From Ciborinia camelliae (Eukaryota; Ascomycota; Leotiomycetes; Helotiales; Sclerotiniaceae): a DNA stretch of 64,000 bases. A program made the position numbers and the translations under genes. The notes beneath the pieces are model-generated. The model had not been told where the DNA came from, searched no databases, and was given only the letters and a program-made list of their open reading frames with translations. This document shows, piece after piece, positions 11,242-22,418 of this stretch. Each line of letters begins with the position of its first letter. The first letter of the stretch is position 1. The DNA lies in NCBI GenBank assembly GCA_025890175.1, contig JANPYM010000015.1:714270-778269 (forward strand). Direction: 5' to 3'.

Positions 11242-12309
11242 AAAGGCTTGGAGAAAAGTCTGGATCCTGTGAATTGAGATTTATAGTTAGTTTATTTACT
11301 GTCTCCGTAGATATTTTTGCTTCTGGATTCTACCGCGGTGTAGCACTGTAGCAAACGTTTATCAAATAATGCGAAGATCTTGTGTGGTGTGGTGATTTTG
11401 ACCACTGTCTGTGTGAAACATTCATTACCCAGTCTTAGTTTCCAAGTTTCCATAGGTATTTCTATATATTGCAGTATGATATCGGATGGGGCAGTTCGGC
11501 ACAGGTACATATGTAGTGGCCCTGTTTGTGCTGTGTTACATAATACGAAGAAGCGACTGAATTCGGACTACCAGGAAAAACATACAATACTTTCTTTGGC
11601 CGTCATTAAAGTCTCGCTTGACTATATGGAGAGCAATATTCCTAGTAAAATGTGCAATTACATATTCAGGGGGAGGAGATTTCAAGGAGACAGAGAGATG
11701 CGTGCTTTTGTTGTACAATAAACTCCACCTAAGCATAGGTACCAAATATTTCATTCCCTCCTCTCTTCCTTCCTTCCTTCCTTCCATCCCCCCTTTTCTT
11801 CCGATGAAGAAAATTTCCAAAAAAAACAATAAAATAAAATAAAAATAAAAATAAAAATCAAATACATTTTATTAAGAAAATCCTAAAATCCTAAATACCT
11901 AAATACCTATCTCCCTAACTAACTAGTGAACTAAGAACCAAAAATCCAAAATCCCAAATCCCGAATCCCAAATCCCCCGAGAAATATCTGACCCGAAAAT
12001 AGAAAATAAAGTGAGCCCGTAACCCCATCCCATCCCATCCAACATAACCAATACAACATAAAACAACAAAACATAAAACCAATCCGATTTTCTCCCTCCC
12101 TCTCCCTCCCCCTCTCCCTCCTCTCTCAACTCCTGCCTATAACATAGATGTAGACATAGATATAAAAATATAGTACAACGCGAGTGACAATATGAAAAAC
12201 CGATTCATCCCCGAGGTCCTTTGATGTGTGACCTTGTTCGCTTTCTTGATTACTCCATTGATTCCTCCATTGATTCCTCCATTGATTCCTCCATTGATTC
12301 CATTCAACC
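11242..12309. repeat. Intergenic with low-complexity tracts
   Basis: Holds a TTCC/CCTT tract near 11763-11800, an A-rich AAATA run at 11820-11870, repeats of CCTAAAT and CCAAATCCC at 11880-11980, pyrimidine-rich CTCCCT at 12090-12130, and four copies of CCATTGATTCCT near 12250-12300. No gene is supported. This is the shared 3' flank of two convergent genes. Confidence 0.6.
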
Positions 12310-15300
12310 CTAACGGTTAACTTTCAAAGTGCCAGTGACCCCATGAATATTACTTGGCCCCTTGACCTTGATTTGTTTATCGTCTTCTTTCTTTATTCCT
12401 CTCACATCGTGAATACCATCGGTAGCCCCCTCCTTAATTTTCTTCAATTCGTTAATCTTTTCTCCTTTCCCCTCCTCCCCAACCCCAACCCCAACCCCAT
12501 CAAAAACCATAAAATCCCACAACTCATTACTAAACCTCTCCTTCAGCTCTCGCACCCCCCCACCCCTGCTCCCTCCCAATCTCGCCCAGCACCCCCCCTA
12601 AACTCACCAATCGCCCCCCGATACGCGACATCCCTCAAATATTCCCTAGCCGGCCTCCCACGAATCCTCACTCCCTCCCACTCCTTCGCCCAATGCGGCC
12701 TCACATTAAGCAATTCCTCTTCGGCCCCCACGCTCATCCTGCCCTTAAGTCCGCCCCACAAATCCACCACCTGCTGTAAGAAAGGCGCCCATTCCTCATC
12801 GGTCACCGCGTCCGGGACGCTGAGGACTTCGATCGATGCCGTGCCCCACGTGTTCCCGCGCTGCGGTGCCATGAGCAGGTTGGAATCCCCCATGATGCGG
12901 AGTTCGAGCGTGAGCCGCATGGGCGTTTCCGAGGTGCGGTAGCAGAGGTTGATGATGTCCCACCAGGCGCGGCGCACGGGCGTGTAGTCTGCGGTGCCGT
13001 TTGGGAGACACGGGATCGGGATTTGGTATTCGAGGTCGCGGACTCGCATGTTTTGGATCTGGGGGGAGGGGTGTTAGGTTTGCGGGGAGAGGGGAGAAAG
13101 GAGAGGGAGGATGGGGGGATGGGGATGAAGGGTGGGAAAACTTACACCGCGGCGGAAATGAAGACCATTTGGGAGTTTGGTCTTATATTCTACTGTTTTC
13201 TTTTGTTCGAAATCGTTGAATTCAAAGGGGGGAAGTGCAACCACTATTCAAATCACGCGTTAGTCAATGTTTTCCCAACAATCCATCCCCATACCCTCTC
13301 TGCATTCTTCAATCTAACCTCCCAGACCAGAAGGAAGAAAGAAAGAAAGAAAGAAAGAAAGGAAAACAGAAGGAGGAAAGAAGGAAAAAGAAAAAAAAGA
13401 AAAAAACTCACTCCCAAAACTACTCAAAATACAAGCCTGCCACCTCCCTGGCAACAAACCAAAAACCTCACTCCCCGTCAAGACACTGCCCACCCAGCCT
13501 TGCACCCACTGCACAAACGTATCAAACGGGCTCGGATACTCGACTTCTCCCGCGGCATCATCCGTCGTATTCCACGTATTGACCCACGCCTGCTGGCTGC
13601 GCGTGAACCAGAACCATTCGCTGTAATAGTCATTGTTGGCTTTATCTTCAAAGTCCCGGAGCGCCTCCGCGTATTGCGAGGGCGTCCACGTCTTGCGAAG
13701 CGCGATCGGGATGTCCGAGGGAGAGAGCGGCGGGATCGCGAGCCCGATGTCGGGTTTGCTGGGTCGCAGGATGGCGTATGTCATGGGCGAGAGGAGGAGT
13801 GTGACGTGTGTTACTACGCCCAAGAGACCAAAACAACCGGCGGCGGCTCGGAGATGGGCGGGCTTGGTTATGGTGCGGTGGACGCCGTTGGCGTCGATGT
13901 ATTCGATGGCGCGGACGTAGTCGGAGACGGTTTGGTGACGGCGGCCTGCTCCATGACAGATAGGGCCGTTGACGCCGCCGCATGTGACTCTAATTTTATT
14001 AGTATTTATTTTCATCTCAAGTTATATATGAAGATGAGCATGGTACCATGCATGACACCTTAAACAGCAGGGAAAGCAAAGAAAAGAAAAGAAAAGATTA
14101 GAAAGAAGAAAAACATACTCGACAAGAATAACATCGACGGGCAACGCCCACTTTCCATGACCCACAGCCCACCTCCTAAACTGTTCATTCGTGACGGCGG
14201 CGCCAACTCTGCAAAGCATCTTCCCCTCTTCCGCCAGCAATCCCTCGATCTGGGGCTCCAACTCAATCGACTTCAACTCGTTGACATCCACCACCCCATC
14301 ACCATCCACATCCACCTCCCCCTTCTCCTTCGTAATACTCATGACATCGGGAGTCTTCTCCACGCTCTCCAAGTTCAACATGCTAACCAAAACCTGTTTG
14401 TCCTGCGAGAAAGTATTGCTCCACGAGTGTCGGTACCCACTACATCGCACTCGATATCCTTCCACCTTAGCCCACTTGACCAGATTGGAAAGACCGAGGA
14501 TGGTGGTCGGAACAAAGGTATAGAGGGGAGTATTCTCGACGCTATTACCCCAATTCTGAAAAAGTGCATTTTTATGAACCTCCATGATTCTCGTCCCCTT
14601 TTCATTTTCCCAAATCCTTGGACTTCCTTGCACAAGAAGAGAAGAGGAATCCAGAAGAGATTGCCGCGAAGCCATATCATCTCCGCCCTTCAAGAGAGAC
14701 CCGAGGTGTTTATGCCTCCCCCAAAACTCTCCCACGTGATCCTCAACCTTTTGAATCATCTCAATATGTCCGCCCACCTCCTCAACAATCTCTTGCTCTA
14801 TCTCTTCCTTCGCCTCTCGAATTTTCTTCATCACCTTGCTCCGCACCAATTTCATTTTCTCCTCATGAGCCTTCTCCCTCACCGTCTCCTTGACCATTTC
14901 CTTAAAATGATGTTTCACCGCCGGACTCGGCGGAATATGAAAATCCAAATCCAAATCTCTCCCCCCGGGACCCTTAACACCCTCCACCTGTTTTCCCAAT
15001 CCCAAAATCTCTCTCTCTCTCACATCCCCCTCATCATCCATAAAAGCCCTGATCTGCGCTTGCAAACCCGGTTCTAGTTCCTCAAATGCATGTTTGAAAG
15101 TATGAGTATCTTCCAACACCCTCAATAAACCTCTCAGATGTTTTTTCGGCTCCACATTCCTATTGCGGATATCCCAGAGCTGCTTGCGTAGTAAATCAAG
15201 TTTGACATGGGGGAGATCATCGGCTAGTTTTCCAATGTGGTCGATGATTTCTTGGAGTATGTATTCTGTGCTGAGATTTTCGAGGGGAGGGGTAGGGAGG

Positions 15301-15323
15301 GATATGAAGTGGTGAGACACCAT
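12310..15323 (-). CDS. FAD-linked oxidoreductase (gulono/arabinono-lactone oxidase-like) with long N-terminal extension; frame broken in two G runs
   Basis: Exons: 15323-14119, 13989-13460, 13244-13147 and from 13058 on. About the first 250 residues are a helical, charged extension with no recognised domain. A PCMH-type FAD-binding domain begins near NWGNSVENTPLYTFVP (about 256). It has RCSGYRHSWS, whose His corresponds to the flavin-linked His of ALO/GLO enzymes, then CGGVNGPICHGAGRRHQTVSDYV after intron 1. The C-terminal half has the lactone-oxidase blocks DYYSEWFWFTRSQQAWVNTWN and WWDIINLCYRTSETPMRLTLELRIMG. Near the end the good frame moves twice, at two runs of seven G on the coding strand (plus-strand C runs 12592-12598 and 12555-12561). 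Six Gs in each would keep one frame into the final ERFSNELWDF block. A 59-bp GTGAGT...GAG intron could alternatively bypass the region but lacks a clear branch point. Function as a sugar-lactone oxidase is inferred. Confidence 0.75.
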
Positions 15324-16595
15324 TGTGACTTGTGTAGATACTGTATATATGATATGATATGATATGATATGATATGATATGCAGGTGGGGTTAATAGTTA
15401 TGAAGAGGTTGGTGGGGTAGCCCAATTGCAGATTTAAGCGCCAAAGATATACGGAGTATAGGAAGAAAGTGGCTCATCAAAGAACAAGAAAAAATATATT
15501 GGTTTTTACAAGAATGAAGAAAGAGTTGAAGAGAAAAGCCAATCTCAAGGACAAGAAAACATAGGGGAAATCAATTGATATAAATAATCTCCACCTCCTT
15601 CGGCCCTCACTCACCCCCATCACACGTTTGCGCCGTTCGTGAAAATACTGTTGTACTAACCCCCGAAAATCATCACATCCTCATCACATCCTCAATCACA
15701 TCAGGACACAACCGAGCAGGTAGGTCAGCTAACTCCAGGCGCCTTACCCACCCCCCTACATAGACGCGGGAATGCCTCACGTCAGCTATCCAATCACAAT
15801 CCCCATCACCATTTCATATAATGTCCCGTGCATCAGTGTCGTACAGCGTTTCTTATTCCCGTTCCTCTAATTGGTCAACCCCCCACTTCAGCTGGTTGTC
15901 TCGAACAGCCTCGTCGGAGACCCATCCCCAAATGTAAACGCCATATCTTCAATAAGGCCGCTGAGCCTCAGCCCATGCTCTTTTTTTCAATATTTGGGGT
16001 CCTTTTCGGGGTTTTATTTATCTCTTTTTACAGTCGTAAAGAAGGACCCCAGTGTCATTCTTTACGTGCGTTGTTAAAAATCTGATGATTTCACCGGCAA
16101 GAAATGTTTTTCTCATCAACATGGTGAGACTGCATGTGATAAGCCACCACTATCGCACAGTACTTCACCAATTGTGGTAACTGATGGCTTTCAAAATCTT
16201 CCTAAGCTTAGAGAGTTTACGAGAAAAAGGACAGTTGGTCGATATTGCCCAAGACTCACCAATTAAGTCAATGGCTCAAGAGAATGATGCCAAACCTCCT
16301 AGCTTTCCAAGAGATTGAATGAGAAATCTTTCTTTGAATACAACTATAAACATCAGCCCAACGAATGCATGCCTCAAGACCAAACATGTTTGTAAGAAAA
16401 GCCCCAAAGAAAATTTCGCAATGCGACCTATACCCAAAATCAAAAGAAGAGTGGTCTTGTAACCCTCGGTATCTTAGGAATTATCAAAACGCCATGCCTC
16501 CGCCACAAGTCCCAATCCAGTCTATGCCGACCCAAAATGACAAACTCCTTTCTTACCAATTTACTCTGACCCAATAATTTCATCCAATGAATGTA
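15324..16595. repeat. Intergenic, including a (GATAT)n promoter tract
   Basis: A GATAT pentanucleotide tract at about 15349-15380 sits 25-55 bp upstream of the ATG of the FAD oxidoreductase gene, so it is in its promoter or 5' leader. The rest (to the 3' end of the zinc protein gene) holds the promoter of the oxidoreductase and no convincing gene. The short frames at 15828-16085 and 16365-16577 lack protein-like composition. Confidence 0.55.
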
Positions 16596-18181
16596 TCAAC
16601 GAATATCCAATTGGAAAGGTTTGAATCGTCCCCCGATGGTAGCGCATCTGGGACATTTCCTGCGTGCCCCCTGCTCCGCCATGAGAACTTCAACGCATGG
16701 ATGGCATATACCACATATGCATTCTGTACATGCGTAGGATTCTTTAAGGGAAGCTACATTCTGACAAGCAGCACAATATATTTGTATATTTGATGCAGAA
16801 AAGCTTGGCGATGAATCCGAGAGACCTCGAGATCCAATATTAAAATTCTCACCACTTCCACTACTTTCCACCGATGGGAAAGGTTCCGGAGCTTCAGCCA
16901 GATTAGATGGTGGAGTGAGTGCTTGCTGCAAAGGTGAAGCCTGATATCCTTGAAAATGTGAAGCGGGAAAGGGGGGCATTGATGCACGATTCACTGAAAC
17001 AGGGGATGGAGGAATCTGCATTTCCGTTAGTATCCAAGTGAAACCGGATAAACCCAAGCGACAAACCGGTGTTCTATCGTCGTCTACATCTTCTGTAGCT
17101 GATGTTGCGGCGTCAATCAAATCTTCCCACCGTTTTCCGTACGCATTAGTCGAAGGTTCGGCAGACTGGGCTTTGCGATCATGGCTTAAGTGTCGCAGAT
17201 GAGCATGATCCCCACGAGATTTTTGCTTCCTATGTTGTGGCTCTCGAGCACGCTTTGACACTGACTGTTTTCGAGGACGACCTGTGCTTGGATTTCTTTG
17301 AAGTGGAGGGAGGGTAGACGATCGTCCTGGAGGTGATAATATAGATGGAAGAAGATCTCTGCGACGATGGGCATTGTAATTAGAGAATGGATCACTGGTT
17401 GGTTCGCGTTTGTTGGAATGAATTGGAGGAAGTTCTATAGAAGTTCTCATTGCTTGTTTATGAACTTCATTGTCCGACATCCACTCCTAAATTAATGTTA
17501 GTGATTGTATTCAATTTTGGCATTCAAGCTCAAGCTAAAGAATTGACCAACCACTTCGGATTCCCATTCACTTTCCAATTTATGATTGTGTAGCTGTGCG
17601 AGAGCTGCTGCAGCGCTAGCGGCTGGGAGCATTGAGCTATCGTCCACAATTCTAGGAGTATTTGGAGTACTCGAATGATTCGAATGTTCGCTATAATAAT
17701 TCTGTCGTTCATGTGTAAAATCTAAATAAACAATGTTAGCACAAGGCCCAAACCACACATATTCCCAATTGTTTCTACAGACTATTTGAAGTTTGGGTAG
17801 AGCTTCTTGTTGGAGCTGGTTGCGATCGATCAGAGGGCGGGGTACTGATCATAAGTTGGAAGCTATCTTCGGTCGCAGGAAGCTTTGAAATATAATGTTC
17901 TGGATGAGCTCTTCTAATATGCTCTTGCATGGATCGATATCGTTTTTCCTGTCCATCTCACTCGCTTGTTACCACGGATTGAACCGTACAAAAGGAAAAT
18001 AACTTCCAAAGGGGTACAGCAGATACAGCAGAGTAGAGGCACTCACGCCGAGGCAACGTTTGCGACAACTGGAGCCATCTTGATTTCTCAATGGACAAAC
18101 CACTTCATTATTGGAATCGGAAACCGAAAATGACGATGTCAACGAAGAACGAGGAGGCATCGTCAATGTAGGCTCAACCAT
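16596..18181 (-). CDS. Fungal protein with N-terminal CCHH zinc finger and C-terminal RING-like zinc module, 436 aa
   Basis: Five exons: 18181-18047, 17948-17783, 17721-17552, 17486-17067, 17015-16596. The first splice builds an atypical zinc finger from CPLRNQDGSSCRKRC (Cys 29, 39, 43) and EKRYRSMQEHIRRAHPEHY (His 55, 60). The segment KLPATEDSF follows, as in other filamentous fungi. The middle is long, basic and Ser/Pro-rich, probably disordered. The last 60 residues hold a cysteine module with Cys 378, 381, 393, 396, 398, 401, 404, 418 and 421, resembling a RING or degenerate treble-clef, ending CPRCATIGGRFKPFQLDIR. Ubiquitin ligase, nucleic-acid binding or scaffold roles are all possible; none is shown. 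The second intron needs the unusual donor GTCTGT. The fourth (51 bp, in frame, GTTTGT donor, ACTAAC branch) could be retained without breaking the frame, giving a 17-residue-longer form. Confidence 0.8.
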
Positions 18182-21100
18182 TACCAAGTCAAAAGCGATG
18201 ATGGGTAGTAAGTAAGAGGAGGCAATAAGCTGGAGGTAGTAGATAAGATAGAGAGAGGTACAGTATCGTATCGTATCGTATCGTCAGTATCTGTATCGTC
18301 GGGTCGCACTGATTTCGTAGGTTATCGGGAAGCGGGAACCTTGAGAGCGGGAATTCAAAAATGTATGATATAGATAGCAAAGCTTCGCATAATTATTTAA
18401 TATATCAATGGTTGAAGGATAATTTCCTCTTTTTTTTCCCTTTAAAATGTGGATGTATACCTAGGTATGTAAGGCATGGATGGTATGAGATGGTATGAGA
18501 TGGTGTATCTTGTAATTCTTTCAAGGAAAGGAACCAAGGGAACAAAGCAAAGATATAAAATTGAAGCTCAAAGCTACCTTTTCTCCCTCTTCAAATGAAT
18601 TTCCTACAATTGGTGTTTGAGAGAGAATGAATGTGTGTAGTAATATATAAGTGCATAGGTAGGTAGGTAGTTTGTGTGGCACTTGGAGCGAGTGGAGGGA
18701 GGAAGGATACTAATGTTCTTGATATGAGGGGTCCGGTGCAGGGCAGTTTAGAAAGTTGGAAAGCTTTTTGCTGCTGCTAGTGGGGTAAGAATCCAGAAAA
18801 GAGCAATTTGATAGAGCAAGAGCTTTTTTCCTCCTTTTTTTTCTTGCTAGTAGTAGCTACCGTGGGTTGTTTTTGAATCCCAACCAATGAAAACTTATGA
18901 AAAGATATATCAATTAGAGTAATAGCTGGGGAGCTACGACTAGCTAGAGCTCTTATTAAGATGGAGCAAAGGAAGCTTGATCGTCCCCGGAAGTCTTGAC
19001 CAAAAATACGCCAGCCAGCTCGAGCCGACTTAGTCGAGTATCTAATTCTATTATTGTGCCCAGGACCTAGGTAGGTAGACCACGATAACCTTGATGTCAA
19101 AGATGGAAATGGAGATGGAGATGGAGAAAACGAACAAAGTATCTGCGTTAAAAGAGTAGGTATGTAGATAGATAGGATCCTATATTACTCGTGATTCGGA
19201 GTGCAGCATTAGACGCCACCAGGTTATATGCACCTTCTATATCATCTCTGTATATCCCAAAATAGTAATAATAGCTTGTGAAAAGTTGTGGGACCCGAAT
19301 CAAGTTCACTCGTTCAAAGTTCCAATATCATTAATGGAAAAATAACGGCGGCAAGTGGCCAAATATCGGACCTTGAATTGGAAATGTATTGTTGTTAGTA
19401 CTGGTGCTGGTCAGTTCACACATCTAAATTCCCCTACATAACCTTGGAATCAATAAATTATTACATACGCAAGTGCCTTGTTGGGCAAGATATTCATGCG
19501 GTCAATGCAACGATCATTAGGTACTAGATAATGCAAAATGGCATTGGAGGAGAGGATCTTTCAAGAGAAGTATGTGCGCACCTCAATTTCACTCAATCAA
19601 AGCTATATTACCTAGGTACCTAGGTATTGTCTTCTTGAATGGGGCATGTCCAAAGACAACAATATCTAGGGAGCAATTGACAAGTACTGTATAGGACCTA
19701 CAGACAGCAAAATGTTGAGGATACAAAGTATAAGTTGTAACTTGACCTGGTGATCTGCGGAGAGGAAAAAAAGATCTATTGGACTAAAGTACCTAACTAC
19801 CTAGTTCTTCCGAATGAAGAGCAAATAGAGCAATCAATCCAAGATCATGCATCCCAGATTCCCAAATTGCCAATCCCAATATAAGGTAACCTTGAAATAA
19901 TCCCTAGGTAGGAAAATTGATAAGAGCTTTTTGATCTCTTATCTTCAGCTATTATGGTGGTTGCATTGTTCTGCATATTGTTCTAATAATCTAATCCTAG
20001 CTTGAGGTAAGGTAGGTATCCCTAGGACCTGGGTAGTACGTACAGTACTCTACCTACCTAGTATGGTAAGCTATCAAAGCTGCAACGTTTGGAAACTGGA
20101 GAACCCTGAGTACATACAGTACATGCTACTCTATGTACACATATCTCCTACCTACCTAGGTAACGAGATAACCTTACCATGACTTTAAATGTTGCATTAA
20201 GTACAACCTTACCTAGCAAGCCCGGGCTCTCTTAGTTCTTTTCTATTCTATTCTAGAAAAAGATAACTCGCCACATGTAACACCACTGCAAAGGAATCGA
20301 ACCCCAAACCAAACCAGATGAACCAGACCAATCAATGCTTTAATGGGTTTTGACCTGAAAGGATTCAAAGCTTATACAGTGAGTAGTGTAGTAATTATAC
20401 CATTCATTGTAGGTGCTATTCCATACTATCATTCCAAGGTAATATCAATAACCTCCAATTCGATCCAATTAGACGATCTGATCTTAGGATTTTGGGAGTT
20501 AAAACCCAAGGCACTTCTGCTCACAATCATCAAACTCAAACCAAATGACTCAACTCACGAGGACCAAGTTCAAGTCCACGTTGGATAATCCGGAGGAGGT
20601 TCGTGGGTTGATAATACCTACCCTAGGTACCTACCTAGATAGATAGATACCTAAGGTATATAAGCTAGGTTGTGATTTCTATCAATGCTCTTCGAGGTCC
20701 TTGTGTACGTACTAGGTAGGTAGGTAGGTAGGTATGTAGGTATTGAAACAATATATAATACAAGTATTACTTACATAAGATCTAATAGGTATGGGGTACT
20801 GTCGAGTTAGAGATGGATGGATCATTTGAATCGCAGGAATCGTTGAAACTGTTTGGATTGTTTTTCATATTGTTATTAAAGTTTTCGAAACAGTAGGTAC
20901 CTGGTTAAGTCCAAGAAGGTCCGTTCGAGCTGTTAATGGTACTGTAGGTATGTTCGAGATGATTGGGATAAGATATCTTTGGGTGTTCAAGCTCATCTAT
21001 AGAAAAATTGATACAGTCGTAAAGTATCCAAAAGATTCAGAGTATTCAGAGTATAAGCAAAAAGTCATCTATTTATCCTACCTATCTTACTAAGGTTAAT

Positions 21101-22418
21101 ATATAACATTATTTGAGGTGCTTCTTTCCTTTCCCTCTTTCTTTCTAATATAAAATTTCTCAAATCTGTGGATAGATAGGATCTTACATACCATTTTACA
21201 TACAATTGAATCACTTCTCAGCTGGGCAAATTTGAACAAATTCCCCCCGCCCCTTCTCGAATAATTAATCTCATTCATGATCGTATGTGTACAACAGATA
21301 TTTCATTCAACATTCTCGCAATACTGTACATGTAAGATTTTCGACAGCCCGACAGCGTCAAGATTGAAAGCAGGATTGGAAATGGTCTATCATTCCAACT
21401 ACCGAGTGGAAGAGAAACAGACAGAGGAACAACATTCCGGTTCCCAAATCTCCTGACGATCATATAGATGAGGCTTGCTGTTGAATGTAACCGACTGATT
21501 CTATACTGGTGGTGATTAACAAGATCATCATAATGAGGCTGAGATATAGCGGTAGATACTGTACATGTGAAGTTCACACTGTCAGTTCAATGTTCATACA
21601 TCATTTCATAGGAGCTCGCGTATCGATCCCTCATCAAACCACATCCACTCCTCGCCAATCAAACGGTCCATCAATGAAACAAGGACAAACAAAGCTTTTC
21701 AGCTCCATCGTCAAATCCTTCTTTCTTTGATCGATTTGATATCCGCCCCCGAGATTCGGAAGATCATTGCCCATTGAGGTCATGCTCACCAGTGCTTATA
21801 TTCCACATTGGTCAACTCTAGCCGCAGGATCCGGTTCTCGATATTGATGCGTGACGAAAATGGCATTCGGTCGATTGAAATCTGAACATATGCAAGGACG
21901 ATATTGGAAATATCCATATGTTTTTCTGCCGAGCAATCAATCACTCACTCGGGACCGCATCATCCAAGGAGAGGAGCTGATTCCTAGAATAGAAAATATG
22001 GGGGGTTTCTCCAATTGATAGGCGTTCAATAGATCCGGGTACATAGGCATTGTGCTTCTCCATCGGGTAACCTTTCCATTTCTATCGTAAACGGGGACTT
22101 GGGGGGCACTGCTTCGCTTTGAATCTTTTGTTTCTATAAACAAATAATATAATCTCCCCATCATCCTACATCTCATCTTGTTCTTCAACATTTAACATGT
22201 CACCAAATACGCGTGTTCCGACGAGTACATGGAACGATCCAAACCCAGCTTAATCCACCCCTCTTCTTCTTCTTCTATGTCCGAAAAGTCTTTACCTTTA
22301 CTACCTATCTACAACCCGATTGAATCTCCTCGGTGCTTCCCCTTAAACCTGTGGCCTCACATTCTCGATACCATGAGCTTTACGGATCTTCTCGACCGGC
22401 TCATTTCACGATTTGAAG
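18182..22418. repeat. Gene-poor 4.2-kb region with dispersed TAGGTAGG/ACCTAGGT tracts
   Basis: AT-rich DNA carrying many short tracts of TAGG, CCTA and palindromic ACCTAGGTACC (for example 19612-19625, 20140-20162, 20622-20645, 20706-20745). There is also a (TATCG)n run at 18260-18300. No long protein-like frame exists. The 81-codon frame at 20343-20588 has a hydrophobic N-terminal stretch (VVIIPFIVGAIPYY) but no support from splice context or any family I know. The end of the region must contain the promoter of the metallo-beta-lactamase-like gene. Confidence 0.6.

Noticed and set aside
13023..14063. 346-codon plus-strand frame
   Set aside because: It runs antisense to exons and introns of the FAD oxidoreductase and has no domain.
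20285..20310. tRNA T-loop-like GGTTCGATTCC on the minus strand
   Set aside because: No acceptor stem, anticodon arm or D-arm could be found around it.
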